DNA of 5,110 bases from contig CALQCV020000167.1 in the NCBI GenBank assembly GCA_943329165.2, positions 1 through 5,110 of the forward strand, written 5' to 3'. Positions 1 to 5,110 of this stretch are shown in pieces. The translations under genes were made by a program, and so were the position numbers. This DNA comes from Candidatus Nitrotoga sp. CP45. Its GTDB lineage: Bacteria > Bacteroidota > Bacteroidia > Flavobacteriales > Flavobacteriaceae. How positions within the stretch are numbered: the stretch's first letter is position 1; the number at the start of each line of letters is the position of its first letter. Below the pieces are notes generated by a model. The model saw only the letters and a program-made list of their open reading frames with translations. It had not been told where the DNA came from and made no database searches.

Positions 1-1
1 A

Positions 2-325
2 GCCTATTATGATGCTATTTTAACAGTGAATAGACAAGGTATAACTTTACCTAACTTACCCTGTTATGCCACAAACAACGGTCATATGTTTTATTTAGTG
101 ATGGATTCTATGGAAAAAAGAACATCATTAATTGAAAAATTGAAGCAAAATGGTTTTCATGCGGTTTTTCATTATTTATCCTTACACTCAAGTGACTATT
201 ATAAAGACAAACACGACGGGAGAAGTTTGCCTAACTCTGATAACTTTTCCGATTGTTTGGTGCGTTTACCATTGTTTTTTGAGTTGAGTGATGATAACAT
301 TATCAACTTAATTAAAATATTATGA
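2..325 (+). CDS. wecE: dTDP-4-amino-4,6-dideoxygalactose transaminase, C-terminal part (5' end outside window)
   Basis: The frame is open from base 2, so this is the last 107 codons of a gene that starts before the window; the GTG at 26 is an internal valine codon, not a start. The family is the PLP-dependent DegT/DnrJ/EryC1/StrS sugar aminotransferases, usually about 375-380 residues, so roughly the last quarter is visible. Seen in the fragment: HMFYLVM at residues 28-34, HAVFHYLSLH at 53-62, the DKHDGR..PN segment after it, and LVRLPLFFELS at 86-96. This series is typical of the tail of the WecE/RffA subgroup, which converts dTDP-4-keto-6-deoxyglucose to dTDP-4-amino-4,6-dideoxygalactose (dTDP-Fuc4N) with glutamate in the cytoplasm. 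The PLP lysine and most of the active site lie upstream and cannot be checked. A related sugar aminotransferase with a different product stereochemistry is the main alternative. The gene ends normally with TGA and shows no sign of truncation. Confidence 0.85.
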   Translation, partial: AYYDAILTVNRQGITLPNLPCYATNNGHMFYLVMDSMEKRTSLIEKLKQNGFHAVFHYLSLHSSDYYKDKHDGRSLPNSDNFSDCLVRLPLFFELSDDNIINLIKIL

Positions 326-341
326 TTTTATACTGTTTAAA

Positions 342-367
342 TTCTAAAATTTAATTTTCTAAAATTT
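342..367. repeat. Two direct copies of TTCTAAAATTT
   Basis: TTCTAAAATTT occurs at 342-352 and again at 357-367, a period of 15 bases, starting 17 bases after the transaminase stop. The surrounding sequence is almost only A and T and contains loosely complementary TTTAAATT (336-343) and AATTTTAAA (363-371). It may be a remnant of slippage or part of a weak 3'-end structure. In DNA this AT-rich, chance is a real possibility. Confidence 0.35.
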
Positions 368-492
368 TAAATTATTCACATATATTTACTTTTTGTGTAA
401 ATTAAAAATAGATCTTTTAAGTGGTAACTATATATCAAATTACAAACATCAAAAAGACTAAGAACCACGAAACATATATTTATAAAATTAAG

Positions 493-516
493 AAAAATAA
501 TTGAAACATTATTTTT
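493..516 (+). terminator. AT-only hairpin, possible weak terminator
   Basis: AAAAATAAT (493-501) and ATTATTTTT (508-516) are perfect reverse complements: a 9-bp stem around the 6-base loop TGAAAC. The 3' arm ends in five T, and the 5' arm begins with five A, so it could act in both directions. The absence of any G-C pair makes it a weak stem, and it lies about 170 bases after the transaminase stop. It could end transcription of the upstream gene or be a chance structure. Confidence 0.3.
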
Positions 517-737
517 AGAATTATGCGATCAGTTAAGAATTATAAACAATTATGCTAAATTTTTTGAAGGTTTTAAAACTAGACCCTAGAGGTTGATTGA
601 TATTTATGCGAAATTTTAGCTGAAAATTAACAGTAATATTTATTCAATATGTCAATAGATTTATAAATGATAAACTTTAAGCAACATTATAAATCAAAAA
701 AATTAATAACACCCACTGGTTTAATACAATAATAATT

Positions 738-2126
738 ATGGATAAAATAAAAAACTCTAAATTTTTAAATTTATTATTTGGAAAAAAATTTTCTAATATA
801 TTAGTTTATCTTCCATTAATAGCTTCATTTTTTTTTCTAGTAACTTTACTTTTAATATGTTTGAATGCTGTTTTTTGGACGGGAGGAGTCGATGATTTTG
901 ATATTAAAATGTATATTTCTGAACATGGGCATTGGCAGTATATCAAAAATTGTTATCTACATTGGGACGGAAGAGCGGTATCTCCTTTGACTTTATTTCG
1001 TAATATTCTTATAATTAATTGGCCGGCAGAATTGATAGCTGTTTTTACGACATTTGTCTTAATAGCGGTTTCATTTTTTCTGCAACGTATGGTGTCAACG
1101 ATATTGGGTTACAGAAAAACAGATTGGTATGTATCTCTTAACCTTACATTTTTAGTGACGCTTTCACTTTGGTTGATAATGCGTCCTCATATGGCTAGAA
1201 GTATTTATTGGGCCACAGGAAGTATTTACACATTATTTAATCTTTTTGTATTTGCAGCATTATTTTATGCATTTAAAAAAGAACGTTCCTTACCACTAGT
1301 TTATACGCTTATTTTTATTGCAAGTTTGAGCGGCGTTAATGTGTCAATTGGTTTAGTTGCAATTTTGTCTACCTCTAGATTTCTTGGTGTTTGGAAACAG
1401 AATTGGAGAGAAGATTTAATTCTCATAGTTGTCTTGATTTCCGGAACTGCTTTATGTTCATTTGCTCCCGGTAATTTTGAAAGAGCCGCTGCTACCGGAA
1501 AATTAAGTGTAAATCCTTTAATTATGTTAAATGGTTTTTATGTTGTATTAAAGGAGTATTTATTGATGAGTAAATGGTTAATTCTATCAGCTATTATAAC
1601 AGGCCTATACTTAACTTCTACCTTAAAAAAAGAGTTTATAATTTCTTCTCGCGTAATCTTTCGTTGGATTTTTATTTTTATTATTGGATCCCTAGGAACA
1701 ATATTACCATTTATGTTACTACCAGGATCGGCAAGTAAGCATACATCTGTATATTTCCAAAGTTTTTTATTTGTAGCAGTATTGTTAATGATGATCCATA
1801 TTTTTCATTCGATAAGAATATATAAATATAAAATGATAATACTCGTTTGTACTTTAAGTTTTTTGTTATGGGGAACTAAGACTGCTTATTCACAATATGG
1901 TTTAGGAAAAGGTGTCAAAATACAAATCCTGAAACGTTACGAATATTTGGAAAGTAAGAGGGGGACAAAGGAATTAATACTTATAGATTCAATAAAGGCA
2001 CCAATTTTTTTGTTTACAACTAATATTTGGGATATGACTGATAATCCTGATTATTATCTAAACCGAATGTATAGTAAATATTTTGGAATTGGCCCAGTTG
2101 CATTGAAATCTCAGAAATTAAAGTAG
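738..2126 (+). CDS. Multi-spanning membrane protein, DUF6056 / GT-C-like, putative glycan transferase or polymerase
   Basis: The 462-residue protein has about ten hydrophobic segments, roughly at 22-44, 98-116, 132-148, 163-179, 187-212, 227-241, 277-294, 309-328, 341-357 and 365-380, followed by a more polar C-terminal tail. Conserved-looking elements are Asp52-Asp53 just after the first segment, the WDGR motif at 76-79, WATGSIYTL at 157-165, APGNFERA at 243-250 and NPDYYLNRM near 436-444. An acidic DD pair in the first outer loop, W-x-GR and a later APGN..R are the pattern I associate with DUF6056 proteins and resemble lipid-linked-sugar GT-C transferases; this match is from memory. In this cluster it could transfer a sugar from a polyprenyl carrier outside the membrane, or be a polymerase. 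No Shine-Dalgarno precedes the ATG, which is the first Met of the frame. A run of nine T encodes Phe31-33. The gene stands alone between long spacers. Confidence 0.7.
   Translation: MDKIKNSKFLNLLFGKKFSNILVYLPLIASFFFLVTLLLICLNAVFWTGGVDDFDIKMYISEHGHWQYIKNCYLHWDGRAVSPLTLFRNILIINWPAELIAVFTTFVLIAVSFFLQRMVSTILGYRKTDWYVSLNLTFLVTLSLWLIMRPHMARSIYWATGSIYTLFNLFVFAALFYAFKKERSLPLVYTLIFIASLSGVNVSIGLVAILSTSRFLGVWKQNWREDLILIVVLISGTALCSFAPGNFERAAATGKLSVNPLIMLNGFYVVLKEYLLMSKWLILSAIITGLYLTSTLKKEFIISSRVIFRWIFIFIIGSLGTILPFMLLPGSASKHTSVYFQSFLFVAVLLMMIHIFHSIRIYKYKMIILVCTLSFLLWGTKTAYSQYGLGKGVKIQILKRYEYLESKRGTKELILIDSIKAPIFLFTTNIWDMTDNPDYYLNRMYSKYFGIGPVALKSQKLK
828..836 (+). repeat. T9 homopolymer inside the membrane-protein gene
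   Basis: Nine consecutive T encode three phenylalanines (residues 31-33) in the first membrane segment. As read here the gene is in frame through the tract. A change of one base would shift the frame near the start of the protein and remove nearly all of it, so the tract is placed where slippage could switch the gene off. Confidence 0.8.
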
Positions 2127-2148
2127 GAAATACATTTAATTAGGCCTA

Positions 2149-2171
2149 TTGTTCATATAGAAAAAGAACAA
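2149..2171. repeat. Small inverted repeat TTGTTC / GAACAA after the membrane-protein gene
   Basis: TTGTTC (2149-2154) and GAACAA (2166-2171) are exact reverse complements separated by 11 bases, beginning 22 bases after the TAG stop at 2124-2126. Immediately downstream AAGAA (2171-2175) and TTCTT (2182-2186) can form a second, mutually exclusive short stem. There is no T run directly after the first stem, so it is a poor intrinsic terminator; position is the main argument for a 3'-end role. Confidence 0.3.
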
Positions 2172-2594
2172 AGAATATTATTTCTTAGAATAAAATATCC
2201 TTTTAATAAATTATATTGCAAACAATTAAATTATTAAATAAAATAATATAAAACTATTAGATAATTTTAGATAGATTGAAAAAAAACCTGTTCAAATATT
2301 AAATGTTATGCTCAAATTTGAAAGTCAAAACTCTCCAATGTAGAATTTTTTCACATAAATATGAGATATAAGTAATGTATGAGAATATTGAATTACAATT
2401 GTCTAGAAATTTTTAATATGTTGCAGCCCTTTTTTAACAAAATATTCATTTTCTACTTTCTAAAAAAAATATTGGATCACTGTTTCAATATAAAAATTAA
2501 ATAATAGCATTTTGAAAGATTTAGACTTTTGTAATAACAAGCCAAAGCATTAAACAAATAATAGTTAAGTTAAAAAAAGAAACTAAAATGAATT

Positions 2595-2622
2595 TTTGAA
2601 TAAAAAATGATTATGATTTTTG
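2595..2622 (+). promoter_or_regulatory. Weak candidate Bacteroidota-type promoter for the acyltransferase gene
   Basis: TTTG at 2595-2598 is followed after 16 bases by GATTTTTG at 2615-2622, which differs from the -7 consensus TAnnTTTG at one position. The gap is slightly shorter than usual for this promoter class. The -7-like box lies 44 bases before the ATG at 2667, a plausible distance. In such AT-rich DNA near matches are common, so this is only a candidate. Confidence 0.22.
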
Positions 2623-2666
2623 TTAGCAAAATTTAATGAGATAATTACCTTAACTAAAATGCACCG

Positions 2667-3782
2667 ATGAGTAAAAATTGTTTAGTATTAAATATGGAGA
2701 TTATTAAAGAAAAAAAACTTAAAAATCTCCCTGAAAATTTGGGTTATATACCATCATTTGATGGATTAAGAGCATTTGCTATTGTATTAGTAATTTTTGC
2801 TCATGCTAATTTTCAACTTTTTGAAAATGGAGGTGTAGGTGTGCCTGTTTTTTTTACTCTTTCCGGGTTTTTAATTACTACATTACTTTTAGAAGAATAT
2901 GAAAAAAATAATACAATATCATTTAAAGCATTTTATGTCAGAAGAACATTTCGACTTTTCCCGGCTTTGTATACTTTATTACTATGTACATTTATTTATG
3001 CTTTTTTCTTTAATCCAATGATGTTTGCTAAAATAATTCCTGAAATTATAGCCTCTAGTTTATATGTTTATAATTTGTCTTATATATGGCAAGTAAAAGA
3101 TGTCATGTTATATCATACTTGGTCTTTGGGAGTTGAAGAACAATTTTACTTGATATGGCCTGTGGTTCTATATTCCTTGCTAAGATATAGTACATTAAAA
3201 ATAATCTCTAATTTTTTAATTTTTTTTATTTTACTTTTTTTGATTAATAGTTCATTAAATATTTTTCAAAATTTTACTATTTATATTATATATTCAATAT
3301 TTAATGTTTCAATTTTTATAGGATGTTTGGTCGCGATTTTAAGATGGAGAGGTTTTTTTTCAGTTACTATACCAGTTTTATTAGCAGCTTCATGTGTTTT
3401 AGCTATTTTTATTATAGGCGTGCTTCCTAATAAAGTATCAGGAGCTTTTAATCCTTCCATTCATAATGCTCTTCATAACTTGGCAGGTATTTTTACGGGT
3501 GTAATTATTTTACATTTTATTTATAATCGAGGAGGAATATTAAATAAGCTATTTGGTAATCAATTTATGGTTTTTATTGGTAAAATATCTTATAGTTTGT
3601 ACTTGTGGCATTTACCTGTTTTTAAAGTTTTTGCAATGCATTCTACATTGACACCAAGCATTTCGTTTGTTTCTAAATTTATTGTTTCTTTAATTTTAGC
3701 ATTGTGTTCTTGGTATATCATTGAAAAAAAATCTACCCTTTTTGGTCGTAATCTGAGTAAAAAGATAAGCAATAATATATAA
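2667..3782 (+). CDS. Acyltransferase-3 family membrane O-acyltransferase (OafA-like)
   Basis: The 371-residue protein carries the hallmarks of the AT3 family, which moves an acyl group, usually acetyl, from a cytoplasmic donor to surface glycans. Visible are FDGLRA at 31-36 with the R-X10-H motif formed by Arg35 and His46, GVPVFFTLSGFLI at 58-70, RRTFRLFP at 92-99, HTWSLGVEEQFYLIWP at 150-165 and ISYSLYLWH at 307-315. About ten hydrophobic segments span the protein. It has no C-terminal SGNH domain, and its length fits the stand-alone form, so it is likely to modify an O-antigen or capsule sugar; the acceptor cannot be told. Start: an in-frame TAA lies 12 bases upstream of ATG 2667; ATG 2694 (Met10) is a possible alternative that leaves the domain whole. 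Neither has a Shine-Dalgarno. The gene is very AT-rich (60 bases from 3181 contain six G or C) and carries several 8-base homopolymer runs. It stands apart from both neighbours. Confidence 0.92.
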   Translation: MSKNCLVLNMEIIKEKKLKNLPENLGYIPSFDGLRAFAIVLVIFAHANFQLFENGGVGVPVFFTLSGFLITTLLLEEYEKNNTISFKAFYVRRTFRLFPALYTLLLCTFIYAFFFNPMMFAKIIPEIIASSLYVYNLSYIWQVKDVMLYHTWSLGVEEQFYLIWPVVLYSLLRYSTLKIISNFLIFFILLFLINSSLNIFQNFTIYIIYSIFNVSIFIGCLVAILRWRGFFSVTIPVLLAASCVLAIFIIGVLPNKVSGAFNPSIHNALHNLAGIFTGVIILHFIYNRGGILNKLFGNQFMVFIGKISYSLYLWHLPVFKVFAMHSTLTPSISFVSKFIVSLILALCSWYIIEKKSTLFGRNLSKKISNNI

Positions 3783-3903
3783 TAAATCCATCCTTCTATT
3801 TTTCAAAATTTTATGGCAAACTAAATTTAAATAAAATAAGCAACAATTTAAAGAAGAAATGATTTTGTAGAAGTATTTCAACTAATACAATCTTTCCCAT
3901 AAG

Positions 3904-3911
3904 TATTTTTG
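3904..3911 (+). promoter_or_regulatory. Bacteroidota-type -7 element upstream of the glycosyltransferase
   Basis: TATTTTTG is an exact match to the TAnnTTTG -7 box used by the primary sigma factor of Bacteroidota. It ends 46 bases before the TTG start at 3958, which would give a leader of about 40 bases. No TTG is present at the usual -33 spacing (the region near 3881-3885 reads TCTTT), so the match is to half of the promoter. It is the only exact -7 match I found in the three spacers. The rest of the 175-base spacer 3783-3957 holds nothing else I can identify. Confidence 0.4.
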
Positions 3912-3957
3912 TTGGTAACTACTTTTTAACAGATAAAAAAATAAATAAATACAAGAT

Positions 3958-5070
3958 TTGAAAATAAAAACACTCCATATTATAAAATCCCTTGGTCGCG
4001 GTGGTGCAGAAATGCTATTGCCTGAAACTTTAAAATCGCATAATAAAGAGCAATTTGAGTTTCATTACCTCTATTTTTTACCGTGGAAAAATCAATTGGT
4101 TGAAGCTATAGAAAAGGCTGGAGGTAAGGTAACCTGTTTCCCTGCGAACAATAATATTCAACTGCTACTTCAATATCCCAAAATCATTCGTTATTGCAAA
4201 GAACATAGAATTCAATTGATACATGCGCATTTGCCTTGGGCTGGTTTTGTGTCACGATTAGTCCACTTGCAGACCCAAATTCCCTTACTTTATACCGAGC
4301 ACAACTTGCAAGAACGTTATCATTTTATCACTAAATTATTTAATCGATTGAGCTTTAATTGGCAAACTATCGGCATTGGTGTTTCCGAAGATGTTACGCT
4401 ATCTATCCAAAAAAATATTAATACAAACATACCTGTAAAGACCATTTTAAATGGTGTTAATACGACTACTTTTCAAAGAAAAAATCCTCTAGAAAGAGCA
4501 AGCATTAGAGAAGACTACGGAATTCCAAATGATGCTTTAGTAGTTGGAACAGTAGCCGTTTTTCGTTTTCAGAAACGATTGGATTTATGGCTCGATATTA
4601 TGGCGGAAGCCATCAAACAAAATCCTAAAATATATGGCATTATCGTTGGAGCCGGACCTTTAGAACCCATGCTGAAAGAAAAACAAGTAGCGTTGGGCTT
4701 AGAAGGTAAAGTTTTTTTTACAGGTATACAAACTAATGTGAAACCCTATTATGAAGCGATGGATATTTTTATGATGAGTTCTTCTTTTGAAGGATTGCCC
4801 ATTGCGTTATTGGAAGCTATGAGTATGGGTTGTGCTATTGTTTCGACCGATGCTGGAGGAATCAAAGAAGTTTTAAGACCTGAAAAAGACGGTTTTGTAG
4901 TATCAGTTGATGATTGGAAATCACTTTCAAAATCAATAGTTGCATTGGCTGAAGACGACCAAAAATTAAAAGATTACCAATCACTTGCAAGACAGAGAGT
5001 GGTTGACTCTTTTAGCATTGAAGTTATGGTACATTCTTTAGAAAAACTATATTTAGAACAAAATATATGA
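3958..5070 (+). CDS. GT4-type glycosyltransferase (glycosyl transferases group 1)
   Basis: The 370-residue protein has the two-domain GT-B layout of a retaining, cytoplasmic GT4 enzyme that transfers a sugar from a nucleotide donor, here presumably onto a lipid-linked polysaccharide intermediate. N-terminal domain: GRGGAE at 13-18, IHAHLP at 88-93 and TEHN at 113-116. C-terminal domain: NGV at 165-167, FRFQKRLD at 202-209 with the likely phosphate-binding Arg203 and Lys206, GAGP at 231-234, and the EX7E motif Glu278/Glu286 in SSFEGLPIALLEAMSMG (275-291). Donor and acceptor cannot be read from the sequence. Start: TTG 3958 is chosen because an in-frame TAA lies at 3946-3948 and the next Met (residue 19) would remove the GGAE loop. 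Base composition is markedly less AT-rich than the acyltransferase (24 G or C in the 60 bases from 4501). The stop overlaps the next gene by four bases, so the two are probably co-translated. Confidence 0.93.
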   Translation: MKIKTLHIIKSLGRGGAEMLLPETLKSHNKEQFEFHYLYFLPWKNQLVEAIEKAGGKVTCFPANNNIQLLLQYPKIIRYCKEHRIQLIHAHLPWAGFVSRLVHLQTQIPLLYTEHNLQERYHFITKLFNRLSFNWQTIGIGVSEDVTLSIQKNINTNIPVKTILNGVNTTTFQRKNPLERASIREDYGIPNDALVVGTVAVFRFQKRLDLWLDIMAEAIKQNPKIYGIIVGAGPLEPMLKEKQVALGLEGKVFFTGIQTNVKPYYEAMDIFMMSSSFEGLPIALLEAMSMGCAIVSTDAGGIKEVLRPEKDGFVVSVDDWKSLSKSIVALAEDDQKLKDYQSLARQRVVDSFSIEVMVHSLEKLYLEQNI

Positions 5071-5110
5071 TTGTAAGAGAAGCTAAGCAAGAGGATGTAA
5101 ATTCTATTAT
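5067..5110 (+). CDS. Start of a probable GNAT family N-acetyltransferase (3' end outside window)
   Basis: ATG 5067 lies within ATGA at 5067-5070, where the glycosyltransferase stop TGA is at 5068-5070; this 4-base overlap is typical of translational coupling within an operon. Only 14 full codons are visible, reading MIVREAKQEDVNSI. A short hydrophobic strand, then R-x-A, then a D-V-x-x-I helix start is the usual opening of GNAT (Gcn5-related) acetyltransferases, which use acetyl-CoA. In this locus an amino-sugar substrate would make sense, because the transaminase at the window start makes an amino sugar and WecD, a GNAT enzyme, acetylates the WecE product in enterobacteria. With so few residues, the family call is tentative, and the substrate is a guess. 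Confidence 0.6.
   Translation, partial: MIVREAKQEDVNSI

Larger units (their letters stand above)
326..737. other. 412-base AT-rich intergenic spacer
   Basis: No coding frame of useful length and no RNA gene is recognisable here. The stretch is strongly AT-rich and contains a 15-base-period direct repeat just after the transaminase stop and an AT-only hairpin in its middle, listed separately. I looked for the Bacteroidota -7 element TAnnTTTG and found only imperfect matches, for example ATTTTTTG at 559-566, so I assign no promoter for the downstream membrane-protein gene. The length is unusual for a polysaccharide operon, where genes commonly abut or overlap. Confidence 0.7.
2127..2666. other. 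540-base AT-rich intergenic spacer
   Basis: No gene is recognisable: short reading frames such as those at 2308 and 2375 run only about a dozen codons and look like nothing. AT content is extreme; the 60 bases from 2221 contain only six G or C. Features are a small inverted repeat at 2149-2171 next to the 8-base palindrome TAGGCCTA (2141-2148), two A8 runs (2279-2286 and 2462-2469), a tandem TTAGATA pair (2257-2263 and 2267-2273) and a weak promoter candidate at 2595-2622. It could be a decayed gene, but I could not make out a protein family in any frame. Confidence 0.65.

Noticed and set aside
26..28. GTG as the start of a small 99-codon gene
   Set aside because: The frame is open to the window edge and the upstream residues continue the transaminase; this is an internal valine codon.
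421..468. GTGGT (421-425) and ACCAC (464-468) as a hairpin
   Set aside because: Only five pairs around a 38-base loop, with no supporting signal.
2257..2273. TTAGATA tandem pair as an operator or CRISPR-like repeat
   Set aside because: Two 7-base AT-rich copies at a 10-base period are too short and isolated to support either call.
2607..2636. Nine-codon frame before the acyltransferase as a leader peptide
   Set aside because: No ribosome binding site, no run of regulatory codons and no terminator/antiterminator structure nearby.
3590..3881. Two reading frames of about 60 codons on the minus strand, at 3590-3772 and 3696-3881
   Set aside because: They lie opposite the C-terminal coding region of the well-supported acyltransferase and its spacer, overlap each other, and show no recognisable domain; AT-rich complement of coding DNA explains them.
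422..3921. The 9-mer TGGTAACTA shared by two spacers (422-430 and 3913-3921)
   Set aside because: Many 9-mers recur by chance in 5 kb of AT-rich sequence, and the flanks do not match.

Overview
The window looks like part of a surface-polysaccharide (O-antigen or capsule) gene cluster from a low-GC bacterium, most likely a member of the Bacteroidota close to Flavobacteriia. The reasons are the AT-rich DNA, the absence of Shine-Dalgarno sequences before any visible start codon, a TAnnTTTG-type -7 promoter element before one gene, and the protein families present. The taxonomic call is an inference. All five recognisable genes lie on the + strand.

Layout. Positions 2-325 hold the last 107 codons of a dTDP-4-amino-4,6-dideoxygalactose transaminase (WecE/RffA type). 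A 412-base AT-rich spacer follows, with an AT-only hairpin and a short direct repeat. Positions 738-2126 encode a roughly ten-segment membrane protein that resembles the DUF6056 / GT-C-like families. A second AT-rich spacer of 540 bases has no recognisable gene. Positions 2667-3782 encode an integral-membrane acyltransferase-3 (OafA-like) protein. After a 175-base spacer with a good Bacteroidota-type -7 element, positions 3958-5070 encode a GT4-type glycosyltransferase that starts at TTG. Its stop codon overlaps the ATG of a gene cut off by the window end, whose first residues look like a GNAT acetyltransferase.

How they may work together. The transaminase makes a nucleotide-activated amino sugar (dTDP-Fuc4N in the characterised family). 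A GNAT enzyme could N-acetylate such a sugar, as WecD does for the WecE product in enterobacteria. The GT4 enzyme would add a sugar to the lipid-linked repeat unit. The acyltransferase would O-acylate the glycan at the membrane. The multi-spanning protein may transfer or polymerise sugars on the periplasmic side. The two membrane-protein genes are more AT-rich than the transaminase and glycosyltransferase and sit between long spacers, which suggests a mosaic locus with separately acquired modification genes. I see no tRNA, rRNA, CRISPR array, transposase or clear insertion sequence. Nothing here is a clearly new system; the least-described element is the membrane protein at 738-2126.
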